In this document: positions 26,224 through 35,028 of the stretch, piece after piece | Numbering within the stretch: the stretch's first letter is position 1 | Layout: every line of letters begins with the position of its first letter | Assembly (NCBI GenBank): GCA_001314705.1 | Contig: LJSU01000021.1 | Location: 53,742-117,741 of the forward strand | Direction: 5' to 3' | DNA: 64,000 bases | From: Rhodobacteraceae bacterium HLUCCO07 | Lineage (GTDB): Bacteria; Pseudomonadota; Alphaproteobacteria; Rhodobacterales; Rhodobacteraceae | Notes under the pieces: model-generated | Told to the model about the DNA's origin: nothing | The model's input: the letters and a program-made list of their open reading frames with translations, nothing else | Database searches by the model: none | Translations under genes and position numbers: made by a program

Positions 26224-28848
26224 ATGGCCAAAGAGAACCAAAACGGCCCGGGTGGTGTGACCGATGCGGCGGCGCTTGTCGCCGATCTCGACGTGGGCGC
26301 GCGCAACCCGACCGGCTGGCAGGGCAGGCTGATCGCCGCCGTGGCGCTGATCTGGGCCTTCGGGCAGGTGCTCAACGCCTCGCCGCTGCCGGCGCTGGTG
26401 GCCGGATGGACCGGGCAGAACTGGATCTACATCACTTCGGACGTGCAGCGCGTGCTGCACCTTGCGTTCGGGTTGACGCTGGCGACGCTGGCCTACCCGA
26501 TGTTTCGCAGCGCGCCGCGCGACCGCATCCCCTGGTATGACTGGTTGCTGCTCGCGGCGGGACTTTATGCCACGCTCTATCTTCTGTGGAACCAGGACGC
26601 GATTTCCGGTCGCCCGGGGCTCTGGACGCGGGGGGACGTCGTGGCCTCGGCCATCGGCCTCTCGGCGGTTCTGCTGGCGACCTATCGTGCGCTGGGCCTG
26701 CCGATGGTGATCGTGGCCGGCATTTTCGTGCTGTACGTTTTTTTCGGAGACTCCAGTTTCTTTCCCGACGCGATGCAATGGAAAGGCGCGTCCTTTGCAA
26801 AGGCGATGGGCCATTTCTGGATGCAGAGCGAGGGTGTCTTCGGCATCGCGCTTGGCGTTTCGGCCTCGATGGTGTTCCTGTTCGTGCTGTTCGGTTCGCT
26901 GCTGGACAAGGCGGGGGCGGGCAACTACTTCATCAAGCTGGCCTTCGCCCTCATGGGCCATCTCAAGGGCGGTCCGGCCAAGGCGTCCGTCGTGGCCTCG
27001 GCGGCGACCGGCCTGATTTCGGGGTCGTCCATTGCCAACACCGTGACCACCGGCACGTTCACCATCCCGCTGATGAAGCGGGTGGGTTTCTCGGCGGAGA
27101 AGGCCGGCGCGGTCGAGGTGGCCTCCTCTACCAACGGGCAGCTTACCCCGCCGGTGATGGGGGCCGCGGCCTTCCTGATGGTCGAATATGTCGGCATTTC
27201 CTATCTCGAAGTGGTCAAGCACGCCTTCCTTCCCGCCGTGATCTCCTACATCGCGCTGGTCTATATCGTGCATCTCGAAGCCGCGAAAATGGGTCTCGAA
27301 GGGCTGCCGCGCAGCGGGCCGGCGCGCAGTTTCGTGCAAAGGCTGTCCCGGTTCATGCTGGGGGTCGCGGTGTTCTGCGCGCTCTGCCTGATCATCTATT
27401 ACGGTCTCGGCTGGCTCAAGCCGCTCCTGGGCGCGTGGTCCCTGCCGGGGATGGCGGTGCTTTTCCTCGTGGCTTATCTCGGGCTTGTGCGCTGGGCCGC
27501 GCAAACCCCCGATCTCGAGGTCGATGACCCCAACGCACCCTTCATCGAACTGCCCGAAGCGGGCCCGGTCGCGCGCACCGGTGCCTATTTCGCCCTGCCG
27601 GTGATCGTGCTGATCTGGAACCTGATGATCGAACGGCTCTCGCCGGGGCTCGCGGCCTTCTGGGCGACGCTCGCGATGATCTTCATCATGCTGACCCAGC
27701 ACCCGCTCAAGGCGATGTTCCGCGATGGCACGCTTGGCCACTGGTCGCGCGGCTGGGGCGAGTTCATCGACGGCATGATCGCGGGCTCGCGCAACATGAT
27801 CGGCATCGCCGTGGCCACCGGCACCGCGGGCATCATCGTCGGTACGGTGAGCCTGACCGGCGCACATCAGGTGATCGGCGAATTCATCGAGGTGATCTCG
27901 GGCGGCAACCTGCTCTTGATGCTGATCTTCGTGGCGCTGTTCAGCCTCGTGCTGGGGATGGGTCTGCCCACCACGGCCACCTATATCGTGATCACCTCGC
28001 TGATGGCGCCGGTGATCGTGACGGTGGGGGCGCAATCGGGCCTGATCGTGCCGCTCATCGCGGTGCACATGTTCGTCTTCTACTTCGGCATCATCGCCGA
28101 CGACACGCCGCCCGTGGGCCTTGCCGCCTTTGCCGCGGCGGCGATTTCAAAGGGTGATCCGATCCGCACCGGTGTCATCGGCTTTTCCTATGACATCCGC
28201 ACCGCGATCCTGCCCTTCATGTTCATCTTCAACACCGAGCTTCTGCTCATTGATGTCGGTCCGCTGAAGGCGGTCTTCGTCTTCATCGTCGCACTCATCG
28301 CGATGCTGCTCTTCGCGGCGGCGACACAGCGATGGTTCATCACCCGGTCGCGAATCTGGGAAAGCGTGGCGCTCCTGCTCATCGCCTTCACACTGTTCCG
28401 GCCGGGTTTCTGGCTCGACATGGTCGAAGACCCTTACGTGCAGGTCGAACCTGCCAGACTGGTCGAGATGGCCGACGAGGCGCCGGATGACGCACAGCTT
28501 CGGGTGCGCTTCGAGGGCGAGGATTTCTCCACCGGGCAGATCAAGGCGACGACCGTTGAACTCGATCTGGGGTCTCGGTCCGACGGGGACGGCGCGGCAC
28601 GCCTGCAAGCGAATGCCGGCATTGCCTTCCGGACCGAGGAAGACGGCCGTGTCTATGTCGATAACCTCGATTTCGGCGGTGACCTGCAAGAGCAGGGCAT
28701 CGACTTCGACTGGGAGGTCATCACCGTCGAGGAAGAGGCCGACCGGATGCCCAAGGAGGTGTTCTACATCCCGGCGCTGCTTCTGCTGGGATTGATCATC
28801 TGGTTGCAGACGGGCCGCGCGCGCCAGGGCGCCGCCGCCATGGCGTGA
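26224..28848 (+). CDS. TRAP transporter fused permease (TAXI type, 4TM-12TM)
   Basis: An 874-residue membrane protein that joins the small (DctQ-like) and large (DctM-like) TRAP subunits in one chain. The N-terminal quarter has several hydrophobic helices; the large-subunit part contains GLISGSSIANTVTTGTF, LTPPVMGAAAFLMVEY and ADDTPPVGLAAFAAAA, all conserved in fused TAXI permeases. Near the end, residues about 745-850 form a hydrophilic stretch rich in acidic residues before a last hydrophobic helix (VFYIPALLLLGLIIWLQ), a layout seen in this subfamily. ATG 26224 with AGGGGG/AAAGGA upstream is the start. Neighbours are the TAXI binding protein and a Usp protein. Confidence 0.92.
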   Translation: MAKENQNGPGGVTDAAALVADLDVGARNPTGWQGRLIAAVALIWAFGQVLNASPLPALVAGWTGQNWIYITSDVQRVLHLAFGLTLATLAYPMFRSAPRDRIPWYDWLLLAAGLYATLYLLWNQDAISGRPGLWTRGDVVASAIGLSAVLLATYRALGLPMVIVAGIFVLYVFFGDSSFFPDAMQWKGASFAKAMGHFWMQSEGVFGIALGVSASMVFLFVLFGSLLDKAGAGNYFIKLAFALMGHLKGGPAKASVVASAATGLISGSSIANTVTTGTFTIPLMKRVGFSAEKAGAVEVASSTNGQLTPPVMGAAAFLMVEYVGISYLEVVKHAFLPAVISYIALVYIVHLEAAKMGLEGLPRSGPARSFVQRLSRFMLGVAVFCALCLIIYYGLGWLKPLLGAWSLPGMAVLFLVAYLGLVRWAAQTPDLEVDDPNAPFIELPEAGPVARTGAYFALPVIVLIWNLMIERLSPGLAAFWATLAMIFIMLTQHPLKAMFRDGTLGHWSRGWGEFIDGMIAGSRNMIGIAVATGTAGIIVGTVSLTGAHQVIGEFIEVISGGNLLLMLIFVALFSLVLGMGLPTTATYIVITSLMAPVIVTVGAQSGLIVPLIAVHMFVFYFGIIADDTPPVGLAAFAAAAISKGDPIRTGVIGFSYDIRTAILPFMFIFNTELLLIDVGPLKAVFVFIVALIAMLLFAAATQRWFITRSRIWESVALLLIAFTLFRPGFWLDMVEDPYVQVEPARLVEMADEAPDDAQLRVRFEGEDFSTGQIKATTVELDLGSRSDGDGAARLQANAGIAFRTEEDGRVYVDNLDFGGDLQEQGIDFDWEVITVEEEADRMPKEVFYIPALLLLGLIIWLQTGRARQGAAAMA

Positions 28849-28861
28849 AAGGAGCGTCGCG

Positions 28862-29284
28862 ATGAAAAAGGTTCTTCTGGCCATTGATCTGGCCCATCAG
28901 GAAGGGTGGGACGCGTCCATCGAACACGCGGTGATGCTGTCGCGGACGCTGGGGGCGGAGTTGCATGTGCTGACCGTGATTCCCGATTACGGCATGGCGA
29001 TCGTCGGCTCCTATTTCCCCAAGGACTATTCCGAGACCGCGATCAAGGAAACCGAGGCCGCGCTCGACACCTTCATAGCCGAGCATTTCCCCCAGGAGGT
29101 CGCGCCCGTCCCGCATGTGCGCCATGGTACGATCTACAAGGAAATCACCGGCGTCGCCGATCACCTTGGCGTGGACATGATCGTGATGGCCTCGCACCGG
29201 CCCGAGATGAAGGATTACCTTCTCGGCCCCAACGCCGCACGGGTGGTGCGCCACGCGCGCCAATCGGTGACGGTGATCCGCTAG
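28862..29284 (+). CDS. Universal stress protein, UspA family
   Basis: A 140-residue UspA-fold protein beginning KKVLLAIDLAHQEGW. The ATP-binding pattern G-2x-G-9x-G(S/T) is only partly kept: near the end MASHRPEMKDYLLGPNAARVVRHA. It follows the fused TRAP permease by 13 bases behind GGAGCG, and is probably in the same operon. A Usp protein next to a TRAP transporter is known from the ectoine transporter (TeaD), where it regulates transport and binds ATP; the same role is possible here. Confidence 0.88.
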   Translation: MKKVLLAIDLAHQEGWDASIEHAVMLSRTLGAELHVLTVIPDYGMAIVGSYFPKDYSETAIKETEAALDTFIAEHFPQEVAPVPHVRHGTIYKEITGVADHLGVDMIVMASHRPEMKDYLLGPNAARVVRHARQSVTVIR

Positions 29285-29322
29285 GGCATGTTGCGCTTGA
29301 ACGGGATTCGGCCGACGCCCAA

Positions 29323-29393
29323 CGAAAGGGCAGCGCCCGCCCTGGGGGCGGGTTCCCTTTCGGCAGATTTTGCAAAAGGCAAAATCGCCTGCC
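29323..29393. repeat. Intergenic element with two nested hairpins
   Basis: First hairpin: CGAAAGGG (29323-29330) with CCCTTTCG (29355-29362), with an inner CCCGCC/GGCGGG stem. Second: 29362-29373 pairs with 29379-29393, with a three-base bulge in the 3' arm. The whole 203-base gap between the Usp gene and the aminotransferase has no gene and resembles an interspersed palindromic element. Confidence 0.5.
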
Positions 29394-29487
29394 GGGCAAC
29401 GGGGCGCTGCCCGAGCTGCAAGCAGCCCGGACGGAGTGAATTCGATTGAGTGAAACCCGACAGGGTAAAAGAAAAGGACCAACCCCC

Positions 29488-30810
29488 ATGTCACACGTCT
29501 TTCCGCGTCATACCCGCGCCACGCTGCCCCGTGCCGTGGCGGGTGATGGCTGTTACCTCATCGACAGCGACGGCAAGCGCTATTTCGATGGCTCCTGCGG
29601 TGCCGCGGTCTCCTGCCTCGGCCATTCCGATGCGGGGGTGCGCGCGGCGGTCAAGACCCAGATCGATCAACTGGCCTTTGCCCACACCGGGTTCTTCACC
29701 TCCGACCCGGCCGAGGAACTGGCCGACATGCTGGCCGCCCGCGCGCCCGAGGGGCTGAACCGGGTCTATTTCGTATCGGGCGGTTCCGAGGCGGTCGAGG
29801 CGGCGCTGAAGCTCGCCCGGCAATATTTCGTCGAGAAGGGCGAGCCGGACCGGCGGCACATCATCGCCCGGCGGCAAAGCTATCACGGCAACACGCTTGG
29901 CGCATTGGCGGCGGGGGGCAACGAATGGCGCCGCGCGCCGTTTGCGCCGCTGCTGATCGACACGCATCTGGTCTCGCCCTGCTATGACTACCGCGACCGC
30001 GCGACCGGCGAGAGCCCCGAGGATTACGGCGCGCGCCTTGCCGCCGAGCTCGAGGCGCGGATCGAGGCGCTGGGCCCGGAAAACGTGATGTGCTTCATCG
30101 CCGAAACCGTGGGCGGGGCCACCGCCGGGGCGCTCACCCCGCCGCCAGGCTATTTCAGGCGCGTGCGCGAGATCTGCGATCGGCATGGCGTCTTGCTGAT
30201 CCTCGACGAGGTGATGTGCGGGATGGGGCGCACCGGCACCCTCTTTGCCTGCGAGCAGGAGAGGATCGCCCCCGACATCGTCACCATCGCCAAGGGGCTG
30301 GGCGCGGGCTATCAGCCAATCGGCGCGATGATGTGCCAGGACCGGATCTATGACGCGATCCGCGATGGTTCGGGTTTCTTCCAGCACGGGCATACCTATC
30401 TGGGTCACGCCACGGCGGCGGCGGCGGGTGTTGCGGTTCTCAAGGCGTTCGACGAGCGCGACCTCATCGCCAATGTGCGCGACAAGGGGGCGAAACTGCG
30501 CGCCGCGCTCGATGCCGAATTCGGCCAGCACCCGCATGTCGGTGACATCCGGGGGCGGGGGCTTTTCCTCGGGGTCGAGTTCGTCGAGGACCGCGCCACC
30601 AAGGCGCCGTTCGATCCGTTACGCGGCGTCGCCGGTCAACTCAAGGCGGCGGCCATGGCCGAGGGGCTGATCTGCTACCCGATGTCGGGCACGATCGACG
30701 GGCGCGAGGGCGATCACGTGTTGCTGGCACCGCCCTTCATCATGGACGACGCACAGGTGGACGAGGTGGTGACCCGTCTGTCGCGTGCAGTTAAAACGGT
30801 GATCGGCTGA
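29488..30810 (+). CDS. Class III PLP-dependent aminotransferase
   Basis: A 440-residue aminotransferase of the class III family (acetylornithine, 4-aminobutyrate and omega-amino acid transaminases). Conserved parts: FVSGGSEAVEAALKLARQY, RRQSYHGNTLGALAAGG, LILDEVMCGMGRTG, and the PLP lysine in TIAKGLGAGYQP (Lys269). ATG 29488 is chosen as AAAAGGACC lies upstream and the family starts with a short HTRATLPRAV lead. It follows the TAXI transporter and Usp genes after a structured gap. Amine donor and acceptor cannot be told. Homologues are often named aspartate aminotransferase family protein. Confidence 0.9.
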   Translation: MSHVFPRHTRATLPRAVAGDGCYLIDSDGKRYFDGSCGAAVSCLGHSDAGVRAAVKTQIDQLAFAHTGFFTSDPAEELADMLAARAPEGLNRVYFVSGGSEAVEAALKLARQYFVEKGEPDRRHIIARRQSYHGNTLGALAAGGNEWRRAPFAPLLIDTHLVSPCYDYRDRATGESPEDYGARLAAELEARIEALGPENVMCFIAETVGGATAGALTPPPGYFRRVREICDRHGVLLILDEVMCGMGRTGTLFACEQERIAPDIVTIAKGLGAGYQPIGAMMCQDRIYDAIRDGSGFFQHGHTYLGHATAAAAGVAVLKAFDERDLIANVRDKGAKLRAALDAEFGQHPHVGDIRGRGLFLGVEFVEDRATKAPFDPLRGVAGQLKAAAMAEGLICYPMSGTIDGREGDHVLLAPPFIMDDAQVDEVVTRLSRAVKTVIG

Positions 30811-30894
30811 GCGTGCGCCGGGTTAACTGAATGGTTGGTTAACAAATGCCGCAGCGCGGCGGTGCACGCATGTCAGCCGGGGCGCAGCCGGAGA

Positions 30895-31407
30895 TCACCC
30901 CCCAGGGTCGGTGTGCGAAAAATCCGGTTTACCTGCGGCCTCGCCCGCATCATGGCGCCTCAAGGGCGCCCGGCTGCGCGCGTTGCCAGCCTCGGTTGTC
31001 TTGCGTAAAAGCCTGAGAAAAATGGATTTTTCGTCCTCGTCCAACCCCGACAGGATGTCGTTCTGAAGCGCGCGGACATGCGGGGTCACCCTTTGAAAGA
31101 CGGCCTCTCCCTCGGCCGTGATCGTCAGCGCCCGCGCACGGCGATCACGCGACGATTGGCTGCGAAGGATCAATCCCTTGCCCGTCAACCGGTCCACGAC
31201 ACCACCTATTGTGGCCTTGTCATAGGCAATCGCCCCGGCCAGCGTGGCCTGGTCAATCCCCGGAACATCGCGAATCGACGACAACGCCGCATACTGCACC
31301 GGCGTCAACTCGACCCCGATCTCGCTCATCCGTTCGGAAAAGACCGCCATTGAGATCTGGTTCAGACGGCGGATCAAGTGCCCGGCCATGCTATGGATTT
31401 CGTTCAC
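30895..31407 (-). CDS. MarR family regulator, likely controls the gentisate genes
   Basis: A 170-residue winged-helix regulator. The MarR core includes ELTPVQYAALSSIRDVPGIDQATLA, the recognition helix YDKATIGGVVDRL and the wing SSRDRRARALTITAEG. Start GTG 31407 has GGAG six bases upstream; a TTG at 31413 and an ATG at 31389 are alternatives. It is divergent from the gentisate dioxygenase gene, with palindromes between them, so it probably represses the gentisate operon until an aromatic ligand binds. The C-terminal 25 residues are unusually basic and disordered. Confidence 0.9.
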   Translation of the reverse strand: MNEIHSMAGHLIRRLNQISMAVFSERMSEIGVELTPVQYAALSSIRDVPGIDQATLAGAIAYDKATIGGVVDRLTGKGLILRSQSSRDRRARALTITAEGEAVFQRVTPHVRALQNDILSGLDEDEKSIFLRLLRKTTEAGNARSRAPLRRHDAGEAAGKPDFSHTDPGG

Positions 31408-31449
31408 GCCCAACTCCGATTACATTGCTGGAAGATTAGCCTTTGATAA

Positions 31450-31496
31450 GCATACATGCAAATTTGACGAATGGGATTGTAGTATGTATGCATACT
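31450..31496. promoter_or_regulatory. Putative MarR operators, two palindromes
   Basis: AGTATG-TATG-CATACT (31481-31496) is a perfect 6-base inverted repeat with a 4-base spacer, and GCATACATGC (31450-31459) has GCAT/ATGC arms. Both lie in the 115-base divergent gap between the MarR gene and the gentisate dioxygenase. The ATGCATAC core is of the kind bound by MarR regulators of aromatic acid pathways. Confidence 0.55.
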
Positions 31497-31522
31497 AAAA
31501 ATCAGGGTGAGGAGGAACCGCC

Positions 31523-32560
31523 ATGTCGCCGCAACTGGGAACGCTGGAAGATCTGCCCGAGGATTACCGCGCGGATATGCAAAAGGCCGGGGTCGCGCCC
31601 CTGTGGCCGATGATGCGCAACGTGTTGCCGCACGGTGCGCCCAAGCCGCAGACCGCGGCCGGGTATTGGAATTACGAGAACATCCGCCCGCTTCTCATCC
31701 GTGCGGGCGAATTGACCCCGGTGGAAAAGGCCGAACGCCGGGTTCTCGTTCTTTCCGATCCCGGGCGCGGCGTGGGGGCGATGCAGGCCACGGCCTCGAT
31801 CTATCTGGGGCTTCAGCTGCTGTTGCCGGGGGAAACCGCCCCGGCCCATGTGCACACCCCGTCGGCAGTGCGGATCATCATCGAGGGCAAAGGTGGCTTT
31901 ACTGTCGTCGATGGCGAGAAACTTCCCATGGAGGAAGGCGATCTCGTGCTCACTCCCGGCGGAGAATGGCATGACCATGGGCATGAGGGCGAACAACCGG
32001 TTGTCTGGCTCGATGCGCTTGATCTTCCGCTCTTCTATTATCTTGAAGGCTCTTACGCCAAGGAGGGACCGTTGCAGGCCCAACGCAACCGCCCGGATGC
32101 CAGCCATGTGGAATATCTTTCGGCCGGGCTCGCGCCGACACGGAAACCCGGGGCAGGGGCGCGGCGCTATCCGATGATGCGCTACCCCTGGACGCGCACC
32201 GAGGCGGCGCTGCGCGAGTTGGCGGCTTATGGCGGGGACGAGATTGCCGAGCTTGACTATGTGAACCCCGAGACCGGTGCAGACATCCTTCCAGCCATGG
32301 GGTTTACGGCCATGATGCTCCCGGCGGGGTCGAAACACGAGCCGCCATTGCGATCCTCTTCGGCGGCCTTTCACGTCATCAAGGGCCGTGGCAAGACGCG
32401 GATCAACGGTGAGACTTTCGAGTGGGGACCGAAAGACACGTTCAGTGTGCCGGTCTTTGCCGAAATCACCCACGACGCGGACGAGGAATCCTTTCTCGTG
32501 CGAGTCCATGACCGACCGCTCCAGGACAAGCTGGGATATTACGAGGAACGCAGCCGATGA
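31523..32560 (+). CDS. Gentisate 1,2-dioxygenase
   Basis: A 345-residue bicupin that opens the ring of gentisate to maleylpyruvate with O2 and Fe(II). The N-terminal cupin carries the iron ligands in AHVHTPSAVRIIIEG and GGEWHDHGHEG; the second cupin near residues 265-330 lacks them, as in the family. Segments WNYENIRPLLIRAGELTPVEKAERRVL and LFYYLEGSY are family typical. GGTGAGGAGG precedes the start. It heads an operon with fumarylpyruvate hydrolase (4-base overlap) and a hydroxylase, and is divergent from the MarR gene. Confidence 0.95.
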   Translation: MSPQLGTLEDLPEDYRADMQKAGVAPLWPMMRNVLPHGAPKPQTAAGYWNYENIRPLLIRAGELTPVEKAERRVLVLSDPGRGVGAMQATASIYLGLQLLLPGETAPAHVHTPSAVRIIIEGKGGFTVVDGEKLPMEEGDLVLTPGGEWHDHGHEGEQPVVWLDALDLPLFYYLEGSYAKEGPLQAQRNRPDASHVEYLSAGLAPTRKPGAGARRYPMMRYPWTRTEAALRELAAYGGDEIAELDYVNPETGADILPAMGFTAMMLPAGSKHEPPLRSSSAAFHVIKGRGKTRINGETFEWGPKDTFSVPVFAEITHDADEESFLVRVHDRPLQDKLGYYEERSR

Positions 32561-33255
32561 CCGACTACCTGTTCGACGCCCCGGAGGTGTTTTCCATTCC
32601 CGTGAAGGGTGAAAGCTCGGAATACCCGGTGCGGCGCATCTTTTGCGTGGGACGCAACTATGCCGCCCATGCCGCCGAGATGGGGGCCGAGGTCGACCGC
32701 GAATCGCCGTGGTATTTCACCAAGTCGGTGGCGCACGCGGCGCATTCGGGCGCGGTGCAGCCCTATCCGCCGGGCACCGAGAGTTTCCACTACGAGATGG
32801 AGTTGGCCATTGCGATCGGCAAGCCGGTCTTTCGCGCGACACGCAATGAGGCGACTGCGGCAATCTATGCCTATGGCTGCGCGTTCGACATGACGCGGCG
32901 TGACCGGCAACAGGACGGCAAGGACAAACGCCGGCCCTGGGACCTGGGCAAGGATGTCGAAGGCTCGGCCGTGCTGGCGCCAATGACCCGGGCCGAGGAT
33001 TTCGGCAAGGTGGCGGATCAGCGTATTCATCTGGAAGTGAATGGCCAGATCAAACAGGACGCGACGCTGGCCGAACTGGTCTGGAGTTGCGAGGAGGTGG
33101 TGGAACACCTGTCGCGTTTCTATCACCTTGCACCCGGTGACGTGATCATGACGGGCACGCCCGCCGGTGTGGGCGCCGTGGTCGCCGGTGACCGGATCAC
33201 GGGCGGGGTAGACGGGCTTGACCCGATCGAATTGTCGCTGACTGACCCGGAATAA
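32557..33255 (+). CDS. Fumarylpyruvate hydrolase, FAA hydrolase family
   Basis: A 232-residue enzyme of the fumarylacetoacetate hydrolase family, which cleaves fumarylpyruvate (or maleylpyruvate) to pyruvate and a C4 diacid. Metal ligands are visible in FHYEMELAIAIG (Glu80, Glu82) and YGCAFDMTRRD (Asp111). The start VGRNYAAHAAEMG and the end VIMTGTPAGVGAVVAGD are typical of the NagK-like subfamily. ATG overlaps the dioxygenase stop by 4 bases. Its neighbours make the gentisate pathway assignment strong. Confidence 0.93.
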   Translation: MTDYLFDAPEVFSIPVKGESSEYPVRRIFCVGRNYAAHAAEMGAEVDRESPWYFTKSVAHAAHSGAVQPYPPGTESFHYEMELAIAIGKPVFRATRNEATAAIYAYGCAFDMTRRDRQQDGKDKRRPWDLGKDVEGSAVLAPMTRAEDFGKVADQRIHLEVNGQIKQDATLAELVWSCEEVVEHLSRFYHLAPGDVIMTGTPAGVGAVVAGDRITGGVDGLDPIELSLTDPE

Positions 33256-33325
33256 GGCCGGAAAGCAAGAGGCAGCAGGTTTCACCGGACAACCCGAACC
33301 GGGCCCGGGGCGAGGGAGATGTATC

Positions 33326-34540
33326 ATGACGCAAGACAGAATCCTGATCGCGGGGGGCGGGATCGGCGGCATGGCCACTGCCATCGGGTTGGCGCAGAAG
33401 GGAGTCCGGTCGGTCGTTCTGGAAAAATCGCCGGAACTTGGCGAAATCGGGGCGGGCATTCAGCTCGGACCCAATGCGTTTCACGCTTTCGACTATCTGG
33501 GCGTGGGTGATGCGGCCCGCGATATGGCGGTCTATATCGACAATCTGCGCCTCATGGATGCGATGAGCGGGCACGAGATTACACGCATTCCACTGGGTGA
33601 CGCGTTCCGCAAGCGGTTTGGCAACCCTTACGCGGTCGTTCACCGTGGCGATCTTTATGGTGTGTTCCTGCGGGCCGCCCGTGCGCATGATCTGGTGGAG
33701 TTGCGCAGCGGGGCCGAGGTGATCGACTACGACCAGGACGCAGGCAGCGTGACCGCGATCCTTGTCGGTGGCGAGCGGGTCAAGGGGCGGGCGCTGATCG
33801 GGGCGGATGGGCTTTGGTCGAATATCCGCAAACGGGTGATCGGCGATGGTGCGCCCCGGGTCAGCGGGCATACGACCTATCGTTCGGTCATCCCGACCGG
33901 GGACATGCCCGAGGATCTGCGCTGGAACGCGGCGACGCTCTGGGCCGGGCCGAAATGCCATATCGTGCATTACCCGCTTTCGGGGTGGAAGCTCTTCAAC
34001 CTTGTCGTGACCTATCACAACGACGCGGCCGAGCCGGTTGCAGGCAAACCGGTCGACCATGACGAGGTGCGCAAGGGATTCGAGCATGTTGCGCCCGTTG
34101 CCCGCCAGATCATCGACAAGGGCAAGGACTGGCGGCTTTGGGTGCTGTGCGACCGCGATCCGGCGTTGAACTGGGTCGACGGGCGGGTGGCCCTGTTGGG
34201 CGACGCGGCGCATCCGCAATTGCAATACATGGCGCAAGGCGCCTGCATGGCGATGGAGGATGCCGTATGCCTTGCCGCGCAGGTTGAGGGCCGGCTCGAT
34301 GATATCGGGGCCGTATTGCAGGATTACCAGGCCAAGCGTCGGCTGCGTACCGCCCGAATCCAGCTTCAAAGCCGGGAGCTTGGCAACCATGTCTATCATC
34401 CCGCTGGCGCCCACGCGGAATTGCGCAACGCGGTAATGCGGGCGCGCGGACCCGAGGAATGGTATGACGAGATTGCGTGGCTCTACGGCACCACGGGACT
34501 CGATGGTGCGGTGAGCCGGGAGACCATGCCAGGGCAATGA
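33326..34540 (+). CDS. FAD-dependent 3-hydroxybenzoate 6-monooxygenase
   Basis: A 404-residue class A flavin monooxygenase. The FAD fold starts at ILIAGGGIGGMATAIGLAQKG; the DG motif is IGADGLWSNIRK and the GD motif ALLGDAAHPQLQYMAQGA. Proteins of this length next to gentisate dioxygenase are 3-hydroxybenzoate 6-hydroxylases, which hydroxylate the ring para to the hydroxyl to form gentisate. Salicylate 5-hydroxylases are different multi-component enzymes, so 3-hydroxybenzoate is the probable entry substrate. It is the third gene of the operon, 70 bases after the hydrolase. Confidence 0.9.
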   Translation: MTQDRILIAGGGIGGMATAIGLAQKGVRSVVLEKSPELGEIGAGIQLGPNAFHAFDYLGVGDAARDMAVYIDNLRLMDAMSGHEITRIPLGDAFRKRFGNPYAVVHRGDLYGVFLRAARAHDLVELRSGAEVIDYDQDAGSVTAILVGGERVKGRALIGADGLWSNIRKRVIGDGAPRVSGHTTYRSVIPTGDMPEDLRWNAATLWAGPKCHIVHYPLSGWKLFNLVVTYHNDAAEPVAGKPVDHDEVRKGFEHVAPVARQIIDKGKDWRLWVLCDRDPALNWVDGRVALLGDAAHPQLQYMAQGACMAMEDAVCLAAQVEGRLDDIGAVLQDYQAKRRLRTARIQLQSRELGNHVYHPAGAHAELRNAVMRARGPEEWYDEIAWLYGTTGLDGAVSRETMPGQ

Positions 34541-35028
34541 GAACTGCATCACATTTGGCAATGGTGAGCAGGCATTTCGTGCAATGTGCTGAAAAGGGCG
34601 ATTACCCGCGGTGGATTGGTCGTTTGCGCGCCAAATGGTTGCGCCGCGACTTCAGCACGGAACCGGATGTTGATCTTTATCGAAAACTGACGGCTAATCT
34701 CCTTTCCGTCTCGCCATTCAACCAGACATCCCACGCATAACCCGACCAGGAGAACGCTTTCGAGAGGGAAAGTGGCGGAGGGTACGGGACTGGCTGGGGT
34801 CGAACGTTCCCCACTTTGTCAACACGGTGAAGCCTGATTAAGGAAGTGCTTCTATTTCAGTGAGAAGCTTCACCCAGCCAATCGAGACTATCGGTGAAAT
34901 CTGTGATGTCTTCATACCCGACGGATAATGGAGCTTCTTCAAGACCGCAGATCATTGCTCATGAACAAATGGAAACGTTGAAAACGGCGAAGAGGTCCGA
35001 AACCGCCGGTTGCGATATTATCGCCGGG
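34541..35028. other. 488-base gap between the gentisate operon and the cyanophycin module
   Basis: No gene is supported on either strand. It contains copy A of a repeat (34749-34813). The DNA is less GC-rich than on the left, which fits an insertion boundary. Confidence 0.6.
34749..34813 (+). repeat. Island-flanking repeat, copy A
   Basis: 65 bases that align with 44281-44341: 53 of 61 aligned bases agree, with one 4-base gap and a common start GGAGAACGCTTTCG. The ends GGAGAACG and CGTTCCCC are nearly inverted, so the element could also fold. Same orientation as copy B. Confidence 0.7.

Noticed and set aside
25384..28068. Leftward frame of 894 codons across the TAXI and permease genes
   Set aside because: Antisense to clear TAXI and TRAP genes, extremely rich in His, Arg, Asp and Gln as expected of GC-driven open frames.
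34773..34813. tRNA-Ser 3' end reverse complement inside repeat copy A
   Set aside because: TGGCGGAGGG resembles a reversed tRNA-Ser acceptor, but the T-arm consensus is broken by extra bases in both copies, so no tRNA or tRNA-derived att site is claimed.
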